Assembly: GCA_023473405.1 (NCBI GenBank)
Contig: JAMCZD010000508.1
Location: 1 to 7,961, forward strand
Source: Candidatus Omnitrophota bacterium
Lineage (GTDB): Bacteria > Verrucomicrobiota > Verrucomicrobiia > Limisphaerales > UBA1319
DNA length: 7,961 nucleotides
Direction of reading: 5' to 3'
Each line of letters opens with the position of its first letter. Position 1 is the first letter of the stretch. The position numbers and the translations under genes are program-made. The notes below the pieces were generated by a model. The model did no database searches, was not told the origin of the DNA, and worked only from the letters and a program-made list of their open reading frames with translations. Shown one piece after another: positions 1-6,391 of the stretch.

Positions 1-246
1 CCAGCCTGCCCCCGAATCAAGGGGTCACACTTCGATCACTTTCTCCTGTGCTGTCGCGAGGGCAAACCGACTTGCGCGGACTTTGCATATGCCGCTGCCA
101 TCACCGAGTTTCTCTTGCTTGGTCATTTGGCGATCAAGGCCGGCGTCGGAACCAAGGTAGTATGGGACGCCGCTGGAATGCGCTGCGCGAACATACCCGG
201 GTTGAATGATTGGGTGGAACGTCCGTCGCGGCCCGGCTGGTATTAA
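1..246 (+). CDS. Gfo/Idh/MocA-family oxidoreductase, C-terminal part (5' end outside window)
   Basis: Frame 1 is open from the first base to a TAA at 244-246 and gives 81 residues with no start codon, so the gene begins upstream of the window. The segment matches my recollection of the C-terminal end of verrucomicrobial and planctomycete Gfo/Idh/MocA proteins: SHFDHF (residues 9-14), a 'CREGKP' turn (18-23), the helix EFLLLGHLA (36-44), a VVWD strand (53-56), an Asn in place of the usual 'ANxLL' region (69) and a closing RPSRPGW. The family consists of NAD(P)-dependent oxidoreductases acting mostly on sugars, inositols and related polyols. The Rossmann domain and catalytic residues are not in the window, so substrate and cell location cannot be judged. 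A perfect hairpin starts one base after the stop. The opposite-strand ORF here is a shadow. Family call is fairly sure; specificity is unknown. Confidence 0.8.
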   Translation, partial: PACPRIKGSHFDHFLLCCREGKPTCADFAYAAAITEFLLLGHLAIKAGVGTKVVWDAAGMRCANIPGLNDWVERPSRPGWY

Positions 247-247
247 T

Positions 248-269
248 GGGACCCGGTGGAACGGGTCCC
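248..269 (+). terminator. Perfect 8-bp stem hairpin just after the oxidoreductase stop
   Basis: GGGACCCG (248-255) and CGGGTCCC (262-269) are exact reverse complements around a six-base loop, beginning one base after the TAA. The position suggests a transcription terminator or a 3' end-stabilising hairpin for the oxidoreductase mRNA. No T-run follows on either strand, so it is not a textbook intrinsic terminator. It could also be a copy of a dispersed REP-like palindrome. The rest of the gap up to the sigma gene (270-465) shows nothing else I can support. Confidence 0.5.
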
Positions 270-465
270 CGCCAGAATGCATCCCTACAGTCCTGCGGTC
301 CTTGGAACTCAAAACTCGTTCCAATCGATCAAGTTTGTCAGCGACAGAGAAAAACGCTAATTGAGCATTGAGAATCGGTTATTTTGCATTGAAAGAAGTT
401 ATCTTGGGCATGACCAAATCCACGCAATGGCATGGTCGCGGTGAATTCAATTATCAATTACCGTT

Positions 466-1500
466 CTACTTCTGGACCGCTTCGAGCTTTTGGATCATCT
501 TGCGGAGCTTGTTAAGGGCGATATTCTGGATTTGGCGGACGCGCTCGCGGGTGACGCCGAATTTCTGCCCCACTTCTTCAAGGGTCTTTTCGTTGCCGCC
601 GTCCAGGCCGAATCGGTAACGAAGGATGGTGGCCTCGCGCGGATCGAGGGTCTTGACCATTTCCTGCAGCATTTTGGTAACGGTCTTATCCTCCAGATGC
701 TGGTAAGGAGTGGGGGCGTTCTCATCCTGGACGATCTCCGCAAAATTGTTCGAGTCGTCATCGCCAATAGGGGCATCCAGGGAAGCGGGTCGAATCGAGG
801 CGGTCCGCAACTGGGCAACCCGCCCGGCGCTCATGCCCAATTCCTGGCCCAATTCCTCGTCGCTCGGCTCGCGTCCAAGCATCTCCTGCATTTTGAGGGC
901 GGTGCGCCGCATTTTGGAGATTTTATCCACTAGGTGGACCGGCAGGCGGATGGTTTTGGACTGGTTGGCGAGGGCGCGTTTGATGGATTGCTTGATCCAC
1001 CATGCGCCATAGGTCGAGAGCTTGCCGCCCTTGGCGGGATTGAAACGCTCGACTGCCTTCATCAAACCAATGTTCCCCTCGCTGATCAGGTCGAGCAGCG
1101 GCAGACCAAGCCCCTCATAATCATGTGCGATCTTTACCACCAACCGGAGGTTCGCTTTGATCATCTGTTCGCGGGCCTTTTTGTCCCCCTTCTTTATGCG
1201 CGCGGCCAGTTCGATTTCCTCCTGCGGCGTCAGCAGTTTGACCTGCCCGATCTCCCTCAGGTAAACCTTGATTGCGGTGTCGCTGTCGTAAGTCTCACGC
1301 TCTTTGTCATCCGGCGGAACCACCAATTCCTTCTCCGCCGGCGCCAAAACCTCCTCTTCGGCGCCGTTCAATGGCGCCGACAATCCCTCCTCAGGCGCTG
1401 ATACCGCTGACTCAGCCGGTTCCATCGTTTCTTCAGAAACAGACCGCCGCCGCGTTCTTCCGCTTGGCGCTGGTCTATTTGATTTTTTTCTTCCCGCCAT
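466..1500 (-). CDS. rpoD: RNA polymerase sigma-70 factor, RpoD/SigA family (short form)
   Basis: A 344-residue sigma factor that directs RNA polymerase to -10/-35 promoters. Region 1.2 lies at about 72-105 (SDTAIKVYLREIG), region 2 at about 109-185 with the core-binding and -10-melting segments (LRLVVKIAHDYEG, DLISEGNIGLMKAVERF, STYGAWWIKQSIKRA), region 3 at about 188-265, and region 4 at about 277-338 with the -35 helix-turn-helix TLEEVGQKFGVTRERVRQIQ (306-325). The first 70 residues are low-complexity: basic (2-20), then Glu/Ala/Pro-rich. Region 1.1 and the long non-conserved insert of proteobacterial RpoD (about 600 residues) are absent, so it could be the housekeeping sigma or a group 2 relative. 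The gene stands alone, convergent with the oxidoreductase and divergent from the GH36 gene. The ATG start precedes a typical basic N-terminus; the nearest purine-rich stretch (AAGGGAG) is 18 bases upstream, too far for a good ribosome site. The family is certain; the primary-sigma role is inferred. Confidence 0.93.
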   Translation of the reverse strand: MAGRKKSNRPAPSGRTRRRSVSEETMEPAESAVSAPEEGLSAPLNGAEEEVLAPAEKELVVPPDDKERETYDSDTAIKVYLREIGQVKLLTPQEEIELAARIKKGDKKAREQMIKANLRLVVKIAHDYEGLGLPLLDLISEGNIGLMKAVERFNPAKGGKLSTYGAWWIKQSIKRALANQSKTIRLPVHLVDKISKMRRTALKMQEMLGREPSDEELGQELGMSAGRVAQLRTASIRPASLDAPIGDDDSNNFAEIVQDENAPTPYQHLEDKTVTKMLQEMVKTLDPREATILRYRFGLDGGNEKTLEEVGQKFGVTRERVRQIQNIALNKLRKMIQKLEAVQK

Positions 1501-1550
1501 ATCGTTATAAACTCAAAACTCCCTTATATGGACAACAAAGTAGAGTAATC

Positions 1551-1562
1551 ATTTTGCAAAAT
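1551..1562. promoter_or_regulatory. Perfect 12-bp palindrome upstream of the sigma factor gene
   Basis: ATTTTGCAAAAT reads the same on both strands and lies about 50 bp upstream of the sigma-factor start, in an AT-rich patch that stands out from its GC-richer surroundings. The symmetry and location would suit an operator for a dimeric regulator or a promoter element. No cognate regulator can be named, and a 12-bp palindrome in AT-rich DNA can occur by chance. Confidence 0.3.
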
Positions 1563-1622
1563 TTTTCAATAAACTTTAATGGACGTTGACTGGGACGGAC
1601 GTAATCCAAACCTCCTCTCAAC

Positions 1623-1662
1623 CCTTTGCGCCCTTCACGAGCCTCTGATTTTCCCGCAAAGG
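1623..1662. repeat. Inverted repeat CCTTTGCG / CGCAAAGG
   Basis: CCTTTGCG (1623-1630) and CGCAAAGG (1655-1662) are perfect reverse complements separated by 24 bases, so the transcript could form a long-loop hairpin. CGCAAAGG-like words recur in dispersed intergenic repeats of several environmental phyla, as far as I recall, so this may be a decayed copy of such an element rather than a control site. The single copy in this window cannot tell these apart. Confidence 0.35.
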
Positions 1663-1902
1663 AGACAAACGGATGATGCGGACGCGGGCCTGGGAGGCTT
1701 CCCTTCTCGCGGGCCGCCAAAAACAGCACGGATATGGCCAAAAACCGGTAGATATAATTGCGCCGGTCAAGGTATACAAAAGGCATAAACCTAACGCTGG
1801 CCCGTTCAAGTTCGTTCCGATATGCATGTCGTTCCAGATTAATGCCCGAAAGTAATTTTTCCGGCTGACCCTGAACAAATCATTAGGGAAGGAAAGAAAG
1901 TA

Positions 1903-3942
1903 ATGAAAGCCAAGTCTATAATCAAGACGCTGGTCTCTTTAATCGCAACGGTCCAACTGGCGCAAGCCGTCGTTCCCACTTCGGAAGAGATGGCGGAGTC
2001 AGGCCGGTGGTTCGACGCCCGATTCATCGGCGCCGGTTCCACAAATCTGCCGTTCTCGTTTGTTTACGGAGGACGCCCGTCCTTGGAATTGCTTCCGGGT
2101 TGGAAGCTCCAGCGTTCGGAGACGGAGCTTGATGGCCAACGCACGCGGTTGACCTTGGTTTTTTCGGACGATCAGACCGGTTTGGAGGTGCGATGTGAGG
2201 CCATCAAATATCGCGATTTCCCCGCTGCCGAATGGACGCTTTACTTCAAGAATTGCGGAATCGCCGACACCGCGATTCTCGAAAAAATACAGGTGTTGGA
2301 TGGGCGATGGGAACGAGAGGCCAAAGGCGAGTTCCTCCTGCATCATAACGTGGGCTCGCCCGCCAACGGATCCGATTATGCCCCGCTCGAGACGCCGCTC
2401 GAACCCGGCGCCGCCAAGCGCATCAGCGCCGCCGGCGGGCGCCCAACGAACACGGACTTGTCCTATTTCAACCTGGAATGGAATGGCCGAGGGGTGATCC
2501 TGGCGGTGGGTTGGCCTGGTCAATGGGCGGCGGAGTTCGCGCGGGACAAGGCCGCTGGAATTCAAATACGCGCCGGCCAGGAATTGACGCATTTCAAGCT
2601 CTTGCCGGGTGAAGAGGTTCGCAGCCCGTTGATCGTCGCACTATTCTGGAAAGGAGATTGGATTCGCGGCCAAAACCTCTGGCGCCGCTGGATGATGGCC
2701 CACGGCATGCCCAAGCCAGGAGGCAAACTGCCGCCACCGCAAATGCTGGGTAGCAGCTTCCGGGTATACGAGGAAATGACCAAGGCCGACGAGGCCAGCC
2801 AAATCATGTTTATCAACCGCTACATCGAGGAGGGCCTCAAATTGGATTACTGGTGGATGGACGCCGGTTGGTACGTGAGCCGCGGCGGGTGGGGCAATAC
2901 CGGCACGTGGGAGGTGGAACCGAAGCGGTTCCCCAACGGTTTCAAACCGATCAGCGACCATGCCCATGCCAACGGAATCAAAATTCTCGTCTGGTTCGAA
3001 CCGGAGCGGGTTACCGCCGGTTCGTGGCTCGCCGACCAGCATCCGGAATGGATATTGGGAGGAAAGAACGGGGGACTGCTCGATCTGGGCAATCGGGAGG
3101 CCTGGACCTGGCTGGTAAATCACATCGATAAGTTGCTGGTTGACAATGGGATCGATCTTTATCGCCAGGACTTCAACATGGACCCTTTGGGTTACTGGCG
3201 AGCCAATGACGCCGCGGACCGCCAGGGAATCACCGAGATCAAACATGTGACGGGTTACCTGGCTTATTGGGATGAATTACTTCGGCGCCATCCCAATATG
3301 TTAATCGACTCGTGCGCCTCCGGAGGCCGGCGGAACGATCTCGAGACCATGCGCCGAGCCGTCCCATTGTGGCGGAGTGATTATGCCTTTGAACCCATCG
3401 GGACGCAGTGCATCACGTACGGCATCTCCCTCTGGCTCCCTTACCATGGCACCGGAACCGTGGCCGCCCGGAGCGCGGGATATTACGGCAGCGGATTTAC
3501 CGCGGTGGACCCTTATGGGTTCTGGAGCAATCTCGCCCCCAGCATCAGTTGCGCCTGCGATATGCGCGCTAAAAACCTCGATTATCCCGCCTTGCGCCGG
3601 TTGTTCGGTTATTGGCGGCGAATCAATCCTGATTACTATGGCGATTACTACCCTCTGACGTCCTGGTCCAAGGCCAACGACGTCTGGATGGCCTGGCAAT
3701 TCGATCGTCCCGAGGCCGGGGAAGGTGTCGTTCAGGCCTTCCGCCGTGAAAACAGCATTTATGAGTCCGCCCGTTTCAAACTCAATGGCCTCGAAGCCGA
3801 TGCCCGCTACCGGGTAACGGTCCTGGATGGCCCCGAACCGCGGGAATTTGCCGGAAGCGATCTCATGAAAAAGGGGTTGCCAGTGACCATGGAGGATAAA
3901 CCGGCGGCGGCGACAATCATTTATCAACGAATAATTGAGTAA
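1903..3942 (+). CDS. Secreted GH36-family glycoside hydrolase (alpha-galactosidase/melibiase type)
   Basis: A 679-residue enzyme with a Sec signal peptide (residues 1 to about 22, MKAKSIIKTL then a hydrophobic core ending AQA), so probably periplasmic or secreted. An N-terminal beta-rich domain (about 35-265) precedes a (beta/alpha)8 barrel (about 280-570) and a C-terminal beta domain (about 585-679), the usual GH36 plan. Barrel motifs include LDYWWMDAGW (314-323), WFEPERV (364-370), the likely nucleophile Asp423 in YRQDFNMD, CASGG (471-475), and the likely acid/base Asp493 in RSDYAFEP. GH36 retaining enzymes release terminal alpha-linked galactose or N-acetylgalactosamine from oligosaccharides and polysaccharides. 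The nucleophile loop reads YRQDFN rather than the classic KWDMN, and the acid/base loop SDYAF rather than SDNTD, so the exact substrate is open. The start is supported by AGGGAAGGAAAG ending seven bases upstream. It is convergent with the Rrf2 gene and not obviously in an operon. Family is sure; galactose specificity is probable. Confidence 0.9.
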   Translation: MKAKSIIKTLVSLIATVQLAQAVVPTSEEMAESGRWFDARFIGAGSTNLPFSFVYGGRPSLELLPGWKLQRSETELDGQRTRLTLVFSDDQTGLEVRCEAIKYRDFPAAEWTLYFKNCGIADTAILEKIQVLDGRWEREAKGEFLLHHNVGSPANGSDYAPLETPLEPGAAKRISAAGGRPTNTDLSYFNLEWNGRGVILAVGWPGQWAAEFARDKAAGIQIRAGQELTHFKLLPGEEVRSPLIVALFWKGDWIRGQNLWRRWMMAHGMPKPGGKLPPPQMLGSSFRVYEEMTKADEASQIMFINRYIEEGLKLDYWWMDAGWYVSRGGWGNTGTWEVEPKRFPNGFKPISDHAHANGIKILVWFEPERVTAGSWLADQHPEWILGGKNGGLLDLGNREAWTWLVNHIDKLLVDNGIDLYRQDFNMDPLGYWRANDAADRQGITEIKHVTGYLAYWDELLRRHPNMLIDSCASGGRRNDLETMRRAVPLWRSDYAFEPIGTQCITYGISLWLPYHGTGTVAARSAGYYGSGFTAVDPYGFWSNLAPSISCACDMRAKNLDYPALRRLFGYWRRINPDYYGDYYPLTSWSKANDVWMAWQFDRPEAGEGVVQAFRRENSIYESARFKLNGLEADARYRVTVLDGPEPREFAGSDLMKKGLPVTMEDKPAAATIIYQRIIE

Positions 3943-4084
3943 GGATCTTGGCGCTCTTACTCGCCCATGATGGTGACCGCGATCGTGCATCTGATTATGG
4001 CCCGATGTCTGCAGGTTGATTTCGCGTTGGTAAATCATGGGTCTTGACGGGGGTTTACCGTTTCCAGCGTCTCAGCTAAGGCTG

Positions 4085-4504
4085 TCAAATATAATACATC
4101 TTCGCCCGCGCGGTGCTTTCATCCAGGAGCTGCTGGAAGGTGATGGCGTCGGCGGTTTCTTCGAGTCTTCGGCGCAGGCGTTGCCAGGCGGCGCGCAACT
4201 CGTCCGGGCATTGGGGATCGGCAATGGCGGGTGTATCAAAGATTTCGCCATGTATGCAACGCAGAATATCGCCCAGGGTGATTTCGGCGGGAGGCTGAGC
4301 AAGCAGGTATCCACCGTCTTTGCCGCGCAGGCTCCGGACGATTTTTTTGGATTTGAGCTCGATCAGGATTTGGACCAGGAAGGCGGGGGAAATCCCCTGC
4401 TCGGCGGCCAATTCGTCCGCGCGTCGGGCGATTCCACTGGGATAATGCCGTGCCAGGCTCAGAACGGCGCGGGCGGCATAATCACTCTTAACCGAGAGTT
4501 TCAC
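4085..4504 (-). CDS. Rrf2-family transcriptional regulator
   Basis: A 139-residue protein of normal Rrf2 length. The N-terminal winged helix-turn-helix begins MKLSVKSDYAARAVLSLA (1-18); a recognition region ISPAFLVQILIELKSKKIV (38-56), the wing RSLRGKDGGYLLAQPP (57-72) and ITLGDILRCIHG (75-86) are all characteristic. A helix at about 100-130 would serve as the dimerisation helix. Rrf2 proteins (IscR, NsrR, CymR, RsrR) repress or activate genes in response to Fe-S status, nitric oxide, redox or cysteine. Only two cysteines are present, Cys83 and Cys99, not the three-cysteine set that binds [2Fe-2S] in IscR, so cluster binding is doubtful. The start is GTG (4502-4504), chosen because the MKLS N-terminus is family-typical; no clear ribosome site precedes it. 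The gene begins 24 bases after the RluA-tail ORF and is probably the last gene of the dehydrogenase cluster. Confidence 0.9.
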   Translation of the reverse strand: MKLSVKSDYAARAVLSLARHYPSGIARRADELAAEQGISPAFLVQILIELKSKKIVRSLRGKDGGYLLAQPPAEITLGDILRCIHGEIFDTPAIADPQCPDELRAAWQRLRRRLEETADAITFQQLLDESTARAKMYYI

Positions 4505-4528
4505 GAACCAAGGTTAAGCAGGGCGCGA

Positions 4529-4810
4529 TCACTTCGCAAATAAAAGAGGCCGCCGCTCGAGTGCTTGCGGATCAAAACCGTAGGCGCGCCCAAATTCGGC
4601 CCACGAAGCCGCAATTTGCACGAGGCGATGGCGGAACGGATCGCGGTAAGCCAAAGCCACGGCGCGCAAGGCGAGACGCGGTTTTTCTCCTTTCTGGAGG
4701 GGCTCGGTCCCGCCGTAAAGCGGGTCGTTCAGCACCGGATGCCCGGCTGCGGCCAGGTGAATTAGATACCAGGCACGTTCCGCGGCGCCTTCGTGCGGCT
4801 TGGCGCGCAT
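4529..4810 (-). CDS. Orphan RluA-type pseudouridine synthase C-terminal segment (93 aa, catalytic core absent)
   Basis: A 93-residue ORF whose ATG (4808-4810) lies two bases after the dehydrogenase stop, so translation is probably coupled to it. IHLAAAGHPVLNDPLYGG (residues 18-35) and LALRAVALAYRDPF (46-59), followed by a tail ending in FGRAYGFD, match the end of RluA-family enzymes, where the first motif normally follows GRTHQIRVHL and the second is the conserved Leu-His/Arg-Ala strand. The catalytic HRLDxxTSG motif and all upstream parts are missing, and the GRTHQ motif has decayed to ERAWYL. It cannot be an active pseudouridine synthase as it stands. It may be a gene remnant, a displaced 3' end, or a small RNA-binding protein. 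A longer start at 4951 was rejected because its first 47 residues only read through the conserved dehydrogenase C-terminus out of frame. Similarity is from recognition, not a search. Confidence 0.6.
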   Translation of the reverse strand: MRAKPHEGAAERAWYLIHLAAAGHPVLNDPLYGGTEPLQKGEKPRLALRAVALAYRDPFRHRLVQIAASWAEFGRAYGFDPQALERRPLLFAK

Positions 4811-4812
4811 AG

Positions 4813-6183
4813 TTATTTCACATAAATCGTTTTGATGTTGACGAACTCGCGGAGACCGAAGACCGCCAGCTCGCGTCCGTAACCGGACTCCTTGATGCCG
4901 CCGAAGGGAAGGCGGGGATCGGATTTTACGAAGGTATTGACAAAGCAGCAACCTGCTTCGATTTCTTCGGCGGCAATCCGCTCTCCTCGAACGGTGTCGC
5001 GGGTGAAGACCGCGGCCCCCAAGCCGAAGTTCGAGTCGTTTGCGGCCTGGATGGCCTCGGCTTCATCCTTCACCGGGACGATGGCGGCAACGGGTCCGAA
5101 CAATTCCTCGTCAAAAGCAGGGGAACCTTTTTTGACATCGGTGAGGACTGTCGGTGGATAAAAGGCGCCGGGGCCTACGGGGATCGCTCCGCCAAGCAGG
5201 AGACGCCCTTTGGCTTCGAGGCTGAGCTGGACCTGCCGATGAAGTTCGTCACGCAGGTCGTGGCGCGCCAATGGACCAAGGTCGATCCCTTCCTCTAAAG
5301 GATCGCCCATGGACCGGTCGCGCATTTTCCGCACGAACAACTCTTCGAAATTGGAACGAACCGAGTTCACGACAATAAATCGTTTGGCGGCAATGCAGCT
5401 TTGACCCGTATTGATGAGGCGGGCGGCGACGCAGGTGTTGACGGTTTCTTCGAGATCGGCATCGGCCAGGACCACGTAGGGATCGCTCCCGCCCAATTCG
5501 AGCACCGATTTCTTCAGGAGCGATCCGGCTTGGGCGGCGATGGCCTTGCCGGCCGGGGTGCTGCCCGTCAGCGTAACCGCCTTGACGAGTGGATTCGAGA
5601 GCACGGCGGGCACCTGGTCCGCGCCAATCAGCAAGGTGCGAAATAACGACTCCGGGAAACCTGCCTGCCGAAAGACCTTTTCGATAGCCAGCGCGCATTG
5701 GGAAACGTTCGAGGCGTGCTTTAGGACGGCGCTATTGCCGGCCATCAGGTTGGGAGCGGCGAAGCGGAATACCTGCCAAAAAGGAAAGTTCCAGGGCATC
5801 ACCGCCAGCACGACGCCCAAGGGTTGAAACGTGACAAAACTGCGGGAGGCATCCGTGGCAACGGGCTTCGATGCGAGGAAACGAGGCCCGTGCTCGGCGT
5901 AATACTCGCAGGCCCAGGCGCATTTCTCGATCTCCGCGCGGCCTTGCGCCACTGGCTTGCCCATCTCCCTGGCCATCAAACGGGCATACTCGGTTTGCTT
6001 CTGTCGCAAAACCATGGCCGCCCCGCGCAGCAGGTTGGAACGGGCACTGAAATCCGTTCGCCGCCACTCGAGAAAGGCATGATGCGTTGCTTGGATGATG
6101 TAGCCCGACTCGGCAAGTGATAACGCGGGGTAAACGGCAATTTGTTGACCAGTCGTCGGATTTATCGAACGCAAAGTTGTCAT
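4813..6183 (-). CDS. sad: NAD(P)-dependent succinate-semialdehyde dehydrogenase (Sad/YneI type)
   Basis: A 456-residue class I aldehyde dehydrogenase, cytoplasmic, expected to oxidise succinate semialdehyde to succinate, the last step of GABA/4-aminobutyrate breakdown and related C4 routes. It closely follows my recollection of E. coli Sad (YneI): INPTTGQ near the start, MAREMGKP (70-77), MPWNFPFWQVFR (129-140) with oxyanion Asn132, LTGSTPAGKAI (205-215) for the cofactor, the general base Glu229 in LELGGSDPY, the nucleophile Cys263 in NTGQSCIAAKRF, ELFGPVAAI (360-368), and PFGGIKESGYGREL (426-439). All catalytic residues are present and the length is normal, so it should be active. The ATG start gives the family-typical N-terminus; no clear ribosome site precedes it. 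It is the first gene of a minus-strand cluster with the RluA-tail ORF and the Rrf2 regulator and diverges from the DUF4380 gene. Other short-chain aldehydes are possible substrates, and the cofactor choice (NAD or NADP) is not decided by sequence alone. Confidence 0.9.
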   Translation of the reverse strand: MTTLRSINPTTGQQIAVYPALSLAESGYIIQATHHAFLEWRRTDFSARSNLLRGAAMVLRQKQTEYARLMAREMGKPVAQGRAEIEKCAWACEYYAEHGPRFLASKPVATDASRSFVTFQPLGVVLAVMPWNFPFWQVFRFAAPNLMAGNSAVLKHASNVSQCALAIEKVFRQAGFPESLFRTLLIGADQVPAVLSNPLVKAVTLTGSTPAGKAIAAQAGSLLKKSVLELGGSDPYVVLADADLEETVNTCVAARLINTGQSCIAAKRFIVVNSVRSNFEELFVRKMRDRSMGDPLEEGIDLGPLARHDLRDELHRQVQLSLEAKGRLLLGGAIPVGPGAFYPPTVLTDVKKGSPAFDEELFGPVAAIVPVKDEAEAIQAANDSNFGLGAAVFTRDTVRGERIAAEEIEAGCCFVNTFVKSDPRLPFGGIKESGYGRELAVFGLREFVNIKTIYVK

Positions 6184-6234
6184 CGGATAGAATCAGTAGT
6201 TAACGCGCTGATGCATTCATAGATAAGAATACGG

Positions 6235-6244
6235 CAAGGCCTTG
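6235..6244. promoter_or_regulatory. 10-bp perfect palindrome in the sad/DUF4380 divergent region
   Basis: CAAGGCCTTG is perfectly symmetrical and lies about 50 bp upstream of the dehydrogenase start. It could be part of an operator for the neighbouring Rrf2 protein, since Rrf2 dimers bind palindromes. No known Rrf2 consensus is matched and chance occurrence is possible. Confidence 0.22.
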
Positions 6245-6268
6245 GGTGAAGCAAAGGGTGAAAATCGC

Positions 6269-6381
6269 CGTCTCCACCTGACCCGATAGGGAACCGCTGC
6301 CGCGCTTCCCATTATTCCAAACCGTGGAAAACCAGGCCAGCACATCGTCTCCCCCTACCGAATTCTGGACACGTCTCCCCC
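6269..6381 (+). repeat. Three spaced CGTCTCC(C/A)CC repeats ahead of the DUF4380 gene
   Basis: CGTCTCCCCC occurs exactly twice, at 6346-6355 and 6372-6381, with starts 26 bp apart. A one-mismatch copy, CGTCTCCACC, sits at 6269-6278. All three have the same orientation and fall in the 208-bp region between the divergent dehydrogenase and DUF4380 genes, the last ending 10 bases before the DUF4380 ATG. Spaced direct repeats of this kind can be activator sites, but the function is unknown. Confidence 0.35.
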
Positions 6382-6391
6382 AGCCTGATAA

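Larger units (their letters stand above)
1501..1902. other. Divergent intergenic region between the sigma factor and GH36 genes
   Basis: About 400 bp with no convincing gene. The short ORFs on both strands have no recognisable domain, lack good ribosome sites and overlap one another in different frames. The region should contain promoters for both flanking genes. I see a perfect 12-bp palindrome near the sigma gene, an 8-bp inverted repeat in the middle, and a purine-rich ribosome site AGGGAAGGAAAG (1885-1896) ahead of the GH36 ATG. A TATAAT at 1753-1758 lacks a matching -35 box. Confidence 0.6.

Noticed and set aside
25..324. 99-residue minus-strand ORF at the window start
   Set aside because: It is antisense to the oxidoreductase C-terminus, whose plus-strand frame 1 reads family-typical motifs through to a stop; the minus ORF has no recognisable domain.
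1753..1758. TATAAT as a -10 box for the GH36 gene
   Set aside because: No -35-like hexamer is found 16-18 bp upstream, and the implied leader would be about 140 bases; not enough to call a promoter.
1505..1878. Short overlapping ORFs on both strands in the sigma/GH36 intergenic region
   Set aside because: They have no ribosome site, no domain and mutually overlapping frames; Cys/Arg/Pro-rich composition looks like noncoding DNA.
3301..4038. 245-residue minus-strand ORF
   Set aside because: It lies mostly antisense to the GH36 catalytic domain, has a low-complexity composition and no family motif; it is a shadow in GC-rich DNA.
4029..4059. GGTAAA / TTTACC inverted repeat between the convergent GH36 and Rrf2 genes
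   Set aside because: The stem is only 6 bp, AT-rich, with a 19-base loop and no T-run; too weak to call a shared terminator.
4037..4543. 168-residue plus-strand ORF
   Set aside because: It is antisense to the full Rrf2 gene, which has clear helix-turn-helix and wing motifs; no independent domain is seen.
5249..5698. 149-residue minus-strand ORF in another frame of the dehydrogenase
   Set aside because: The aldehyde dehydrogenase frame is intact with all catalytic residues; this ORF is Arg/Gly-rich, as expected from a frame shadow.
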